From assembly GCF_024436415.1 (NCBI RefSeq), contig NZ_JAFMZQ010000001.1:868001-932000 (forward strand): DNA of 64,000 nt. Reading direction: 5' to 3'. The stretch's first letter is position 1; every line of letters starts with the position of its first letter. A program made the position numbers and the translations under genes. The notes beneath the pieces are model-generated. The model worked only from the letters and a program-made list of their open reading frames with translations, was not told where the DNA came from and did not search any database. This document shows, piece by piece, positions 53,364 through 63,064 of the stretch. This DNA is from Pedobacter deserti (GTDB lineage: Bacteria > Bacteroidota > Bacteroidia > Sphingobacteriales > Sphingobacteriaceae).

Positions 53364-54968
53364 TTAATCCTCCCTGTCCAACCTCACCACAACCGCCTCG
53401 TCGCCCGCCAAACTCAAACTGCCCGACACCCTTGTGCCCTCCAGTTCCGTATTGGTCGACACCACAACAACGCCCAAATACTGCCCCTCAACTGGCCGGA
53501 AATACGCAGGCCTGTGACTCAGATTAAGCGCCACCAAAAATGAGGCACTGCCGTCATAGGTGCGCAAATAAACAATCATCTGCTGGTCTGCAAAAACCGG
53601 CGTATAAACACCCAGCACAAGAGAAGGCTCACGCTGCCTTAGCGCAATCAGCTTTCGGTATAAGGAAAGGATGGAATCAGGATCATTCCGCTGCAATTCC
53701 ACGTTATTCCGCACATAGCGCTGGTCGATACGCAGCCAGGGCTTGCCGGAGCTAAAGCCAGCGTTGTTGGAGTCATCCCACTGCATAGGTGTTCGGCAGG
53801 GGTCGCGACTCAAATTCTTCTCGGGCATGTTCAGCCCCTGCGGGTCCTGCACCTCATCAAAAGGGATCGGGATATCCCGCATGCCAATCTCATCACCGTA
53901 ATACATCGTCGGCGTACCACGCAAAGTCAGCAGCAACATCGCCGCAACACGCGCCTGTTCTGTACCGATCCGGCTTACTATGCGCGGACGATCATGATTG
54001 CCCAGCACCCAGTTTGGCCAGCCATCAGTAGGCAAAGCCCCCTCATATTCATCGATAGCAGCAGCAATCACCGCTGCATCCCAGGGCAGGGAAATCAATT
54101 GGAAATTAAAGGGCAGATGTGCACCCTTGTTGTCCACACCGTAATACGTCATCAGACGGTGTACAGGCAGATAAACCTCCCCAACCATCATCCGCTCCTC
54201 ATAACTGTCCATCAACTCACGCATCTCGCGGATCACTTCATGCACCTCCGGCTGATCCGTACTGTACACAGGAAGCAGTCGGTCGTATGTCGGCATATAC
54301 TCGGTATAGTCAGGATTCACCGGGTTATCGCGCAACTGAGCATCCTTAATCATATGCCAGATCACATCCACCCTGAAGCCATCCACGCCGCGGTCGAGCC
54401 AGAAGCGAAGCGTATTCAGCATAGCCTCGCGCACCTCCGGGTTACGCCAGTTCAGGTCGGGCTGCTCCTTTAAAAAACCATGATAATAGTACTGACCCGT
54501 CACCTCGTCCCATTCCCAGGCGCTTCCGCCAAACACACCCAGCCAGTTGTTCGGCAACCCGCCGTCCTCCGCTGCATCCTGCCAGATATACCAGTCGCGC
54601 TTCGGATTATCTCGTGAAGAACGCGACTCCAGAAACCAGGGGTGCTTGTCTGAAGTGTGGTTAGGCACAAAATCCAGGATCAGCTTCATGCCACGGCTAT
54701 GCACCGCCTCCAGCAATTCATCAAAATCGGCCAAAGAGCCGAACAGCGGATGGATGTCCTGGTAATCAGAAATATCATAACCGAAGTCGGCCATCGGCGA
54801 AGGATAGATCGGCGAAAGCCAAACTGCCTCAATGCCCAGCCATTGCAGATAGTCCAGCCGCTCAATAATCCCCTTTAAATCACCAACCCCGTCGCCATTG
54901 CTGTCCTGGAACGACCGCGGATAGATCTGGTAAATCACGCTTGTCTTCCACCAAAGTTCTTTTTTCAT
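53364..54968 (-). CDS. GH13 alpha-glucosidase (oligo-1,6-glucosidase-like)
   Basis: A 534-residue cytoplasmic-looking glycoside hydrolase of family 13. The N-terminal SVIYQIYPRSFQDSNGDGVGDLKGI is the family entry motif. Nucleophile Asp201 (GFRVD), acid/base Glu264 (VGEVY) and Asp326 (GNHDRPR) are all present. It cleaves terminal alpha-glucose from oligosaccharides. It is on the opposite strand, ends ten bases from the oxygenase gene and is not part of the glycan operon. Confidence 0.92.
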   Translation of the reverse strand: MKKELWWKTSVIYQIYPRSFQDSNGDGVGDLKGIIERLDYLQWLGIEAVWLSPIYPSPMADFGYDISDYQDIHPLFGSLADFDELLEAVHSRGMKLILDFVPNHTSDKHPWFLESRSSRDNPKRDWYIWQDAAEDGGLPNNWLGVFGGSAWEWDEVTGQYYYHGFLKEQPDLNWRNPEVREAMLNTLRFWLDRGVDGFRVDVIWHMIKDAQLRDNPVNPDYTEYMPTYDRLLPVYSTDQPEVHEVIREMRELMDSYEERMMVGEVYLPVHRLMTYYGVDNKGAHLPFNFQLISLPWDAAVIAAAIDEYEGALPTDGWPNWVLGNHDRPRIVSRIGTEQARVAAMLLLTLRGTPTMYYGDEIGMRDIPIPFDEVQDPQGLNMPEKNLSRDPCRTPMQWDDSNNAGFSSGKPWLRIDQRYVRNNVELQRNDPDSILSLYRKLIALRQREPSLVLGVYTPVFADQQMIVYLRTYDGSASFLVALNLSHRPAYFRPVEGQYLGVVVVSTNTELEGTRVSGSLSLAGDEAVVVRLDRED

Positions 54969-55021
54969 ATCCGAATAACAAACCTTAGTATTTTATTGTG
55001 TTAACTTATTAACTTCGTGAT

Positions 55022-55339
55022 ATGAAAGCGCTGGCCGTCATCATGACCATCCTTGTATTCCTTTCGGGGTTCGACCTCTGTGAGGAAGAAACTCGTGCGG
55101 ACGTCACTGATGAAACCGTCTTCAGCCTCGCTCAGGGAACTGACAATGGGCATCAGGATACAAGCGATACCTGCAATTCCTTTTGTCACTGCGGGCACCA
55201 CCCGTTTTCAGTGCTTTTGCCCCGATGCCTGGAGCCCATCGCCAGCCCTCAACCTCTAAAGCAGGCCCACACCCCTTCCGATACCGGTTACCCGGTGCGT
55301 ATCAGCGGGGCTGTTTGGCAGCCTCCGCGGATGGTTTAA
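55022..55339 (+). CDS. Small exported Cys/His-rich protein (DUF6660-like)
   Basis: A 105-residue protein with a leader (ALAVIMTILVFLSGF) and a cluster DTCNSFCHCGHHP at about 48-60 that could bind metal. This resembles the DUF6660 proteins which in Bacteroidota often lie just before a TonB-dependent receptor, as here. Function is not known; metal sensing or capture for the receptor is a guess. It is divergent from the GH13 gene with 53 bases between them. Confidence 0.6.
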   Translation: MKALAVIMTILVFLSGFDLCEEETRADVTDETVFSLAQGTDNGHQDTSDTCNSFCHCGHHPFSVLLPRCLEPIASPQPLKQAHTPSDTGYPVRISGAVWQPPRMV

Positions 55340-55392
55340 GAACCACAGTAAATAAACATTTCTTAAACCGTCGTCGAACACAATTTACATCA

Positions 55393-57570
55393 ATGAAAAG
55401 ATACATACTGCTGTTTCTTGCAGCGGCATTTGCTATGCATGCCTCCGCACAGAACAGTATAACCATACAATTAAAAGACGCAGAGACGAAGCTGGCCCTG
55501 CCCGGCGCCACTGCAAGTCTGCCTCAACTTAAACTGCAAGCTGCGGCCAATGCGGAAGGTAGCTTAACCTTCGCTGCTCTCCCCATAGGAATACATCAGG
55601 TTCGCTATAGCCTGATCGGCTATGAAACGAAAACCGACACGCTTAGCATAGCCCTGGGCGGCAATGCCACACAGGTCATTTTCTTAAAGCCCGCCGAAGG
55701 AGAAGAACTCGACGCCGTGGTCGTGTCAAGCACCAGGAGCAGTCGCACCATAGCCAATATCCCCACACGCATCGAAGTCATCGCCGGTGAAGAACTCGAT
55801 GAAAAATCGAACATGAAGCCCGGCGACATCCGCGTGCTGCTGAGCGAAAGTACCGGTATACAAACCCAGCAAACCTCGGCCACAAGTGCCAATGCTTCTA
55901 TACGTATACAGGGCTTAGACGGTCGCTATACGCAACTGCTTAAAGATGGCTTTCCGCTGTATACCGGGGCGGCCGGCGGGTTGGGGCTTCTGCAAATACC
56001 ACCCCTCGATCTGCGGCAGGTGGAAGTTGTCAAAGGCTCCGCGTCAACACTATATGGCGGAGGTGCCATTGCAGGACTGGTCAACCTCATCAGCAAAAGG
56101 CCGGGCGAGCAGCGCGAGCTCAGTTTTCATGTAAACGGTACATCCGCCGGCGGTGCCGATTTAAGCGGCTTTTTCTCCCAGAAGTTCGGGAAAGCTGGTC
56201 TCACATTGTTCGCAGCGCGTAACAGCAATAAACCTTACGATCCTGCAGAGATCGACCTCACGGCCATACCCAAATTCGAGCGGTATACCTTCAATCCAAA
56301 ACTGTTTCTGTATTTGTCCGATCGGACTTCCCTAAATTTCGGCGTCAACAGCAGCTTCGAGACGAGGACCGGGGGCGACCTGGATTTTATTGAAGGCCGG
56401 GGTAATGACACCCACAGCTTTTTCGAACGCAATAAATCCGACAGGGCATCCACTCAGTTAAGTTTCGATCACCAGGTGAGTGCGCAGACAAAAATTAACA
56501 TAAAGAACAGCTTCAGTTATTTTAACCGGGAAATAACGATGCCTGGATACCTCTTTAACGGCAGTCAGTACGGAACCTTCACAGAAGCCAGCTATACCTC
56601 CTCGGGTGACAAGCTTGAATGGGTAACAGGTGTTAACTTGTGGACCGACCGATTTAAAGAGAGGGGGCCGACCTCCGTAGCCTTGCGCGACTATCGGCAG
56701 ACTACCGCGGGCGCCTTCATACAGCAGAATCTGAAGGCTTCAGGCTGGCTCGATATTGAAGCAGGCCTGCGTGGCGATTACGTGGTCGACTACGGCTTTG
56801 TCGTGTTGCCCCGGCTCTCTGCCTTGTTTAAGATCAGCGACCGGCTGAATTCCCGGCTTGGAGGCGGACTTGGATACAAGACGCCCACCATATTCACAGA
56901 AGAGAGTGAGCGCATCCAATACCAGCATGTCCTGCCTATTTCCACCGATATAAATAAGCTGGAGAGAAGCTACGGTGCAAACTGGGACATCAATTATCGC
57001 ACAGCCCTGTTTGGCGACCAGGTAGCCTTCAGTATCAACCACATGCTGTTCTACACCTTTCTGAATCACCCGCTCCTCATGCAGCAGGAAAGCGGGGGCA
57101 ACTACCGCTTCATCAATGCTGCGGGGCATATCGATACCCGGGGGATGGAAACGAACGTTAAGCTCAGCTATCACGATTTTAAACTGTTCCTTGGCTATAG
57201 TCTCACGGATGCCAAGATCCATGAAGGCAATGAACTCCGTCCTAATCCGCTCACGGCCAAACACAGGCTCAACAATATACTCATGTACGAAGCCCATGAA
57301 AAGTGGAAGCTGGGTGCAGAAGCCTATTACTTCAGCAGGCAAAACCTGAACGATGGTGCCACGGGCAAACCGTACTGGATTTTCGGATTTATGGCCGAGC
57401 GGCTTTGGGAGCGCTTCTCGCTGTACATCAATTTCGAGAACTTTACGGACACCAGGCAAACACGGTTCGACAGCATTTATACCGGCAGCGTTTCCAACCC
57501 CGTATTCCGGGACATTTATGCGCCGCTGGATGGATTCGTGGTCAACGGCGGATTAAAAATAAGGTTATAG
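55393..57570 (+). CDS. TonB-dependent outer-membrane receptor
   Basis: A 725-residue receptor from ATG 55393 (signal segment ending MHASAQ); the longer frame to 55183 runs over the small Cys/His gene and is rejected. A carboxypeptidase-regulatory-like domain (about 22-100) precedes the plug with ELDAVVVSSTRSSRTI, IRIQGLDGRYTQLLKDG and VEVVKGSASTLYGGGAIAG, then the barrel. It takes up a ligand with energy from TonB. No partner SusD is adjacent, so iron, copper, cobalamin or a siderophore is more likely than glycan. Confidence 0.9.
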   Translation: MKRYILLFLAAAFAMHASAQNSITIQLKDAETKLALPGATASLPQLKLQAAANAEGSLTFAALPIGIHQVRYSLIGYETKTDTLSIALGGNATQVIFLKPAEGEELDAVVVSSTRSSRTIANIPTRIEVIAGEELDEKSNMKPGDIRVLLSESTGIQTQQTSATSANASIRIQGLDGRYTQLLKDGFPLYTGAAGGLGLLQIPPLDLRQVEVVKGSASTLYGGGAIAGLVNLISKRPGEQRELSFHVNGTSAGGADLSGFFSQKFGKAGLTLFAARNSNKPYDPAEIDLTAIPKFERYTFNPKLFLYLSDRTSLNFGVNSSFETRTGGDLDFIEGRGNDTHSFFERNKSDRASTQLSFDHQVSAQTKINIKNSFSYFNREITMPGYLFNGSQYGTFTEASYTSSGDKLEWVTGVNLWTDRFKERGPTSVALRDYRQTTAGAFIQQNLKASGWLDIEAGLRGDYVVDYGFVVLPRLSALFKISDRLNSRLGGGLGYKTPTIFTEESERIQYQHVLPISTDINKLERSYGANWDINYRTALFGDQVAFSINHMLFYTFLNHPLLMQQESGGNYRFINAAGHIDTRGMETNVKLSYHDFKLFLGYSLTDAKIHEGNELRPNPLTAKHRLNNILMYEAHEKWKLGAEAYYFSRQNLNDGATGKPYWIFGFMAERLWERFSLYINFENFTDTRQTRFDSIYTGSVSNPVFRDIYAPLDGFVVNGGLKIRL

Positions 57571-57571
57571 A

Positions 57572-59392
57572 CTAACGGGCCAGGGGCAGGTCAAACGAAA
57601 AGGCCGAGCCCTGGCCTAATGTGCTTTCGGCCCGGATGTGGCCGTCATGCCTTTCAATAATCTCCGCACAGAGGTATAAGCCAATACCAAAGCCAGAGGC
57701 GCCGAACTTGTTGGTGTCTTCCACACGGAAATAGCGTTCAAAAATTCGTGGTAAGTCCTCCGGCTTAATGCCAAAGCCCTCATCCTTCACCCTAACCGTA
57801 GCCTTGCCACCGCTTACCCTGCAGGTCACTTCCACCCGGGTACCGGTGAGGGAATATTTCACCGCGTTCGTTAAAAAATTACTGATCACCTGGCCAATCT
57901 TATCCCTGTCGGCCAGCACCATGGCCGATGGGCCCGGATCGAATATGAACTGGTGACTGTCGAACATGGTATTCGCTTCATCCTCCAGCTCAGACACCAA
58001 GGCACTCAAATCGAACTCCTGCGGATCCAGGTGCAGTTTGCCCGCTTCCAGTCGCGATATGTTCAAAAAGCTGTTGATCATCCTGGTCATTTTTTTCAGC
58101 TGCAGGCCCGATTTCTCCAGCAAACCTTCCGCATAGGCGTCCGCTGTCTTCCGTGCGCTCCGTTGTAAAAGCTGCAGGTAGGCATTTAAAGAAGTAAGCG
58201 GTGTTTTCAGTTCGTGGCTTACCATCCCTATAAAATCGTCCTTGCGCTGCTCGTCCTTCTTCCTTTCCGTAATATCCTGCAAGGTACCGTTAAGGCTCAG
58301 CGGATTACCGTTCTCATCAAAAAGGGTTTTACCCTTTGCGCGCACCATACGCGGTACGCCTGTCAGTGGATGGATAATGGTATATTCAATTTCATAATTG
58401 CCTCCCGACTGCGGGGTCAGTGCACGTCGTATAGCAGCATCAACACGGTCACGGTCATCGTCTGCAATGGCAGCTGTAGCTGTTTCCAGCGCCAGGTGTT
58501 CAGCATGGCCCAGCCCAAACCAGGATTTTAGCAGATCATTGCCCGAAAGCCGGTTATTGGCCGGGTCGTAATAGAAAGCGCCAAGCTCGCCCGACTCCAT
58601 GGCCAGGTTAAGCATCTCCTTTACCTTCGTGGCCTCCTGCCTGGCCTTAATCATATCGGTGATTTCGTCCAGGATAACCAGTACACCAGTGGTATTTCCC
58701 GAAGCATCCTTAAGCGGCTGATAAGCGGAGTTTACATAAGCCTCCCGCAAGCCCCCATTGTCATACAGCATTACCCTGAACTCACTGTTAACCCGTTTTA
58801 CGCCTGTCCGGAGCACCTCGTCCAGCCAATCATATACGGGCTGTCCTTTCAGTTCCGGGCGGGCTATACGGTGCGGCTTCCCCAATACCTCTTTAGCCGT
58901 ACGCCCCCATATCTTCAAGATCATTTCATTGGCCTGCTCTATGATATGATCAGGCCCAGTCAATACAGAAATGCCAACGGGCGACCGCTCAAAAATAGAT
59001 TGCAGCCGGGCCTCACTCTCCGCAAGCTTATCGTTATAATGTTTAATATGCTCAGGAATTTCGGCAGCAGCATTGAAAGTCAGCACCAGGAAAGACGTCC
59101 GTCCGAGGCTGTCGGGAAAAGGTATAGCAGAAAGACCAGCCTCATTTAAAGGAAGCCCTGTGTCCCATGCATCCTGTAGCCTCAACAAAAGTTCCGGGCT
59201 TACCTGACCGGAAACAGCCTCCGCCAGCTTTTGTCCTACGAGGCTTCGCTGATGGTTCCACCTGGCCAGCATGGCATCATTTACATATAGGATATTCAAG
59301 TCGCGGCTGTTAAAAACAACCGTTTCGTTGGCCGACTGGTTAAACAGTTGCAGCAGCAGGTCTTCGCCGGAAAACATATCTGAGGTGATCAT
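57572..59392 (-). CDS. PAS-domain sensor histidine kinase
   Basis: A 606-residue soluble-looking kinase without clear membrane helices. Three PAS-like units lie in the first 375 residues (FNSRDLNILYVNDAML; FERSPVGISVLTG; YYDPANNRLSGNDLL). The dimerisation box MVSHELKTPLTSL carries the phospho-His near residue 390, and the ATPase domain has FLTNAVKYS, VKDEGFGIKPED and GASGFGIGLYLC. Its stop lies two bases from the convergent receptor gene. No response regulator is adjacent. Confidence 0.9.
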   Translation of the reverse strand: MITSDMFSGEDLLLQLFNQSANETVVFNSRDLNILYVNDAMLARWNHQRSLVGQKLAEAVSGQVSPELLLRLQDAWDTGLPLNEAGLSAIPFPDSLGRTSFLVLTFNAAAEIPEHIKHYNDKLAESEARLQSIFERSPVGISVLTGPDHIIEQANEMILKIWGRTAKEVLGKPHRIARPELKGQPVYDWLDEVLRTGVKRVNSEFRVMLYDNGGLREAYVNSAYQPLKDASGNTTGVLVILDEITDMIKARQEATKVKEMLNLAMESGELGAFYYDPANNRLSGNDLLKSWFGLGHAEHLALETATAAIADDDRDRVDAAIRRALTPQSGGNYEIEYTIIHPLTGVPRMVRAKGKTLFDENGNPLSLNGTLQDITERKKDEQRKDDFIGMVSHELKTPLTSLNAYLQLLQRSARKTADAYAEGLLEKSGLQLKKMTRMINSFLNISRLEAGKLHLDPQEFDLSALVSELEDEANTMFDSHQFIFDPGPSAMVLADRDKIGQVISNFLTNAVKYSLTGTRVEVTCRVSGGKATVRVKDEGFGIKPEDLPRIFERYFRVEDTNKFGASGFGIGLYLCAEIIERHDGHIRAESTLGQGSAFSFDLPLAR

Positions 59393-59440
59393 TGGAGACG
59401 GCCAAAGATAGCAAATTCCCGGTACATCCTTATTGATCGA

Positions 59441-60769
59441 CTAAATCGGCTTAATTCCGTTGGTCTTCAACTCCCCAACAATATGCTCGCCAATAGCCCG
59501 GCCTACGTTCACACCATTTATAATCCCGTCCATAAAATGGATGCCGCCCCAGTAGCGGCTCATGGCAGCCTCTTTCGCGGCAGCGTTAAAGGAAGTAAAA
59601 CGTCTTGGCTTCAAGCCATAAGGCTCCTCCACATCATCCGTATAGCTGTAGTTGTCGCCAAAATAATAAGTCAGGATCGCAGCCGTGGTTGCCGAAATAT
59701 GCGAGTGCCCGCTCATGTACTCCGGAAAGGGAGGCGTTTGCAGCATAGGCTTCCACTTCTTGTCTATCAGTCGCCTGATCGCCGTTTCCGGACGTATCCT
59801 GTTGCTGCGGTACTTCTCATCCCAGCAGCTGATAAAGCTATCCGTTAAACCAGCGGCCACGATCGTATAGATCTCCATCGTCTTCGCAAAGCTGAGTTTC
59901 TCCTTCTGGCAGGCTATACCCGTTATGCCTACCCAGTGTGCTCCCGGCGAAATTTTCTTCAAGCCCACCATCAGGTGGCCCTCATTCTTCAGCGCAAAAG
60001 GATTGCAATCCCAGAAAGCCGCAATTTCGCGGTTTTCCTGGGTTAATCCCGAGCCCCCATCAATATAGTTGGCCATCAGCAATTTATAGAACTCCGAATT
60101 TTTATCCGACGAATAAGGCACCGGGGGTACCGATTTAAAAGCCTCTGCCGAATCAATCAGGAAAGGTCTCACCGTATTAAAGTAGGGCTCAACCGGCGCA
60201 AAATAAGCAGGTGGGGTAGGGTGCCAGCTGCCTTCATCGGTTGTCGGCGTATACCTCGGATAATTGCTGATCCGGTTATACCGGTCCTTCTTTGCATAGC
60301 CCATAATCTGCTTTACCACCTGGGTGGCGTACGACTGCGAGCGGGTTATCACGTCCTCCGGGAAGCCCAGTCTGCGACACGAATCCAGGAAACGTTGCTC
60401 AAATACGTCTAACTTCTTTCCCGAAGGCTGCATCCGTTTAGCCGTTCCCGTCATTGCCAGTATTGCGCTTAGCTGGGTAGAATAAGCGCCAGAGTCGGGC
60501 GGACTGCTGATCTCGGGAAATTCATTGAATACTCCTTTCAGCGACACCACCGAAGAGTCATTTAAACTTAGCACGGTATAGCCCGAAATACACGAGTATG
60601 CATAGAAACGCGCAGCAAGCGGCGGGTTGGATACATCGTGGATCATCAGCTGGGTCATTTGTTCCAGCACGCCTGCAATATCTTTGTTCGTTAGCTCAGG
60701 GTACTTGTCCTCCCTCTTGCAACTGCCCAGGCAAAGCAGCAGCGCTGCGCATAGTAAAAAGTGTTTCAT
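59441..60769 (-). CDS. Vanadium-dependent haloperoxidase / PAP2-like lipoprotein
   Basis: A 442-residue lipoprotein with lipobox LGSC (Cys17). PPFPEYMSGHSHISA near residue 350 and SRYWGGIHF near 405 are the phosphate/vanadate-binding motifs of the haloperoxidase and PAP2 superfamily, which place the two His. Such proteins act in the periplasm or on the outer membrane. Whether it is a peroxidase or a phosphatase cannot be told from sequence alone. It is divergent from the membrane protein gene, with 37 bases between the start codons. Confidence 0.85.
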   Translation of the reverse strand: MKHFLLCAALLLCLGSCKREDKYPELTNKDIAGVLEQMTQLMIHDVSNPPLAARFYAYSCISGYTVLSLNDSSVVSLKGVFNEFPEISSPPDSGAYSTQLSAILAMTGTAKRMQPSGKKLDVFEQRFLDSCRRLGFPEDVITRSQSYATQVVKQIMGYAKKDRYNRISNYPRYTPTTDEGSWHPTPPAYFAPVEPYFNTVRPFLIDSAEAFKSVPPVPYSSDKNSEFYKLLMANYIDGGSGLTQENREIAAFWDCNPFALKNEGHLMVGLKKISPGAHWVGITGIACQKEKLSFAKTMEIYTIVAAGLTDSFISCWDEKYRSNRIRPETAIRRLIDKKWKPMLQTPPFPEYMSGHSHISATTAAILTYYFGDNYSYTDDVEEPYGLKPRRFTSFNAAAKEAAMSRYWGGIHFMDGIINGVNVGRAIGEHIVGELKTNGIKPI

Positions 60770-60806
60770 GGTTATGTTTGGTTACTGCTAAGTTATATAT
60801 TTAGGC

Positions 60807-61565
60807 GTGAATACCGAACAAAAAATCTTTCACACCCTTCGCATCAGCTCGGCTATGTGCCTCATTGGCCACGGCGCATTTGGCATCATCACCAAGGCGG
60901 TCTGGGCCAAATACCTTGGTGTGGCCGGCATCGGTCAGGATACGGCCTATCAGCTTATGCCGGTCATCGGCGTGGCCGACATCCTGCTGGGCATAAGCCT
61001 GCTGCTCTACCCAATCCGGGCGGTGGCTGGCTGGCTTGTCATCTGGGGATTTGCCACAGCCGCTATGCGACCGCTTTCGGGCGAGCCTTTTGCTGAACTC
61101 ATCGAAAGGGCGGGTAATTTCGGCGCGCCCCTGGCCCTGTTGGTCCTTTGCACCCCTGCAAAGGGCGTCGCTTCCTGGTTTCAGCGCATGCATGCGCCGC
61201 AGGGCATGTCGGTCTACAAACTATCACAAGTACTACGCGTACTCCGTGCCGCTGCCTTCCTGCTGCTGGCAGGTCACGGCTGGCTCAATCTTATCGGTAA
61301 AGAAGGCCTGCTCAGCCAATACGCCGCACTAGGTTTTACGGATGCAAAGCAGGTAGCCCTGATCGTCGGAATTATCGAACTTGCTGCCGCCTGCATCATC
61401 GCTTTCCGGCCTGTAAGACCTTTTGTTCTTGCTGTTCTTATCTGGAAAATGACCACCGAAATGTTCTATCCCCAATGGGGCTTTTTCGAATGGGTAGAGC
61501 GGGGCGGAAGCTATGGCGTGTTACTGGCCATCTGGTTCGCACTCGAGCGGTCCAAATCCCGATAA
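60807..61565 (+). CDS. Internally duplicated DoxX-like membrane protein
   Basis: A 252-residue protein with a GTG start and about eight hydrophobic segments. The two halves repeat each other: LIGHGAFGIITK and LLAGHGWLNLIGK, VIGVADILLGISLL and IVGIIELAAACIIA, ELIERAGNFGAPLALL and EWVERGGSYGVLLAI. Each half looks like a four-helix DoxX-type unit. Function unknown. It shares a 37-base divergent intergenic with the haloperoxidase gene. Confidence 0.7.
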   Translation: MNTEQKIFHTLRISSAMCLIGHGAFGIITKAVWAKYLGVAGIGQDTAYQLMPVIGVADILLGISLLLYPIRAVAGWLVIWGFATAAMRPLSGEPFAELIERAGNFGAPLALLVLCTPAKGVASWFQRMHAPQGMSVYKLSQVLRVLRAAAFLLLAGHGWLNLIGKEGLLSQYAALGFTDAKQVALIVGIIELAAACIIAFRPVRPFVLAVLIWKMTTEMFYPQWGFFEWVERGGSYGVLLAIWFALERSKSR

Positions 61566-61615
61566 TCGGCAAGGATTTTGCATTGGAGCAGTCAATCAAC
61601 TGACCGATCTTCAAG

Positions 61616-63064
61616 ATGCCGACCAAACTGGAACTTTATGAACGCGTAACGCCACTCGCCGGCCTGGGGATATGGGAGCGAAACCTGGTGACCGGAGAAG
61701 CCTACTGGAACCAGATCATCCGGGAAATATTCGAGATTGAAGCCGCAGAGCCGCCTGCAATGGACGAAGTGATCATGTTCTATAAAGACCCGACCCGGAT
61801 ACGCGCCATCCTCGACAAGGCCATGCGATCAGGTCAGCCACATACCGGCACCTTTGAGATCAGCACAGCAAGTAACAAGCAGAAATGGATAAGGCTCCGC
61901 GTGCAGAGCCAGATCGCAGGCGGTGCATGCGAACGTATTTACGGGACCATCGAAGATATCACCGACAACGTCAGGCTGCTCAACGAGCTCCAGGAGAAGG
62001 AAAAGCGGTTTTCTGAAGCTTTCGACCACGCGCCTATAGGCATGGCACTGGTGTCGCCCGAGGGCCACTGGATCAAAGTAAACGAGAGCTTATGCCAGCT
62101 GCTGGGCTATACCGAGCAGGAGTTCATGAACCATACCTTTCAGGAATTTACCTATCCCGAAGATCTCGACTCCGACCTGCGTCAAATGAAACTATTGCTC
62201 AACGGCAAGATACAGCGGTACAGTATGGAAAAACGCTACTACCGCGCCAATGGCGTCCTCATCTGGGCCCTGCTTAGTGTCTCGCTCGTGCGCGATGCCG
62301 CCGGCAATCCCCTGTATTTCGTATCGCAGGTTAAAGACATTACACAGCGGAAGCGCAACATGGAAACCATCCGCGATCAGAACGCGCGGCTGTTGAATTT
62401 TGCGCATATAATTTCCCATAATCTACGTTCTCACACGGGCAACATCCGGATGATGACGAGCATGATCTCCGAAGAACAAGATGAAGAGGAAAGAATTAAA
62501 CTCGTGGAGATGCTCGACATCAATGCCAGCAATCTCCTTGAAACGCTCAACCATCTTAATGAAGTCGTTAAAATTCACGACAAAGGTCAGGCCGATGTTG
62601 CCGAACTACACCTCCGGCAGCAGGTAGAGCGCGTCATGGAAATACTCGGCCCCTCGTTCCGCGCCGCCAAGGCAAAAGTAGACCTGCAGATAGATCCTGC
62701 ATTGGTCATTAATTACAGTCCGGCCTACCTCGAAAGCATCCTTATCAACTTGCTTACCAATTGTATAAAATATAAGCACCCCGACCGCAAGCCCGAAATA
62801 TCCATATGCGCGGAGCTTGTCGATTCCTTTGTGCTGCTCAGCATAAGCGATAACGGCCTGGGCATAGACCTCGAGCTCCACGGGCATAAACTTTTCGGCA
62901 TGTACAAAACCTTCCATAAGCATGAGGACGCGCGTGGCATGGGGCTCTTTCTCGTCAAAAACCATGTCGAAGCCATGGGCGGAAGGATCCATGCGGAGAG
63001 CAAGCCCGGAGAAGGAACCAAATTTACCATAGAAATCAACACCCACACATACACACACGAATGA
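61616..63064 (+). CDS. PAS-domain sensor histidine kinase
   Basis: A 482-residue kinase with two PAS units (about 15-120 and 135-255; FDHAPIGMALVSPEG begins the second) and a PAC motif LYFVSQVKDITQRK. The phospho-accepting box is IISHNLRSH with His268, the HNLR variant common in Bacteroidota. The ATPase domain shows LLTNCIKYKHP, ISDNGLGID and GMGLFLVKNH. It overlaps the response regulator by four bases (ATGA), so the two form a pair. Confidence 0.9.
   Translation: MPTKLELYERVTPLAGLGIWERNLVTGEAYWNQIIREIFEIEAAEPPAMDEVIMFYKDPTRIRAILDKAMRSGQPHTGTFEISTASNKQKWIRLRVQSQIAGGACERIYGTIEDITDNVRLLNELQEKEKRFSEAFDHAPIGMALVSPEGHWIKVNESLCQLLGYTEQEFMNHTFQEFTYPEDLDSDLRQMKLLLNGKIQRYSMEKRYYRANGVLIWALLSVSLVRDAAGNPLYFVSQVKDITQRKRNMETIRDQNARLLNFAHIISHNLRSHTGNIRMMTSMISEEQDEEERIKLVEMLDINASNLLETLNHLNEVVKIHDKGQADVAELHLRQQVERVMEILGPSFRAAKAKVDLQIDPALVINYSPAYLESILINLLTNCIKYKHPDRKPEISICAELVDSFVLLSISDNGLGIDLELHGHKLFGMYKTFHKHEDARGMGLFLVKNHVEAMGGRIHAESKPGEGTKFTIEINTHTYTHE

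Noticed and set aside
53340..53370. Terminator between the convergent oxygenase and GH13 genes
   Set aside because: No stem-loop with a T tract could be seen in the short gap or just around it.
53994..54473. 159-residue frame on the plus strand
   Set aside because: It is antisense to the GH13 gene across its catalytic Asp201 and Glu264 and shows no domain.
55183..55392. Upstream extension of the TonB-dependent receptor frame
   Set aside because: It has no signal peptide, overlaps the small Cys/His protein gene, and ATG 55393 begins a normal signal sequence.
56740..57459. 239-residue frame on the minus strand
   Set aside because: It lies entirely inside the TonB-dependent receptor, whose plug and barrel motifs are clear; it has no recognisable domain and is a shadow of G+C-rich coding sequence.
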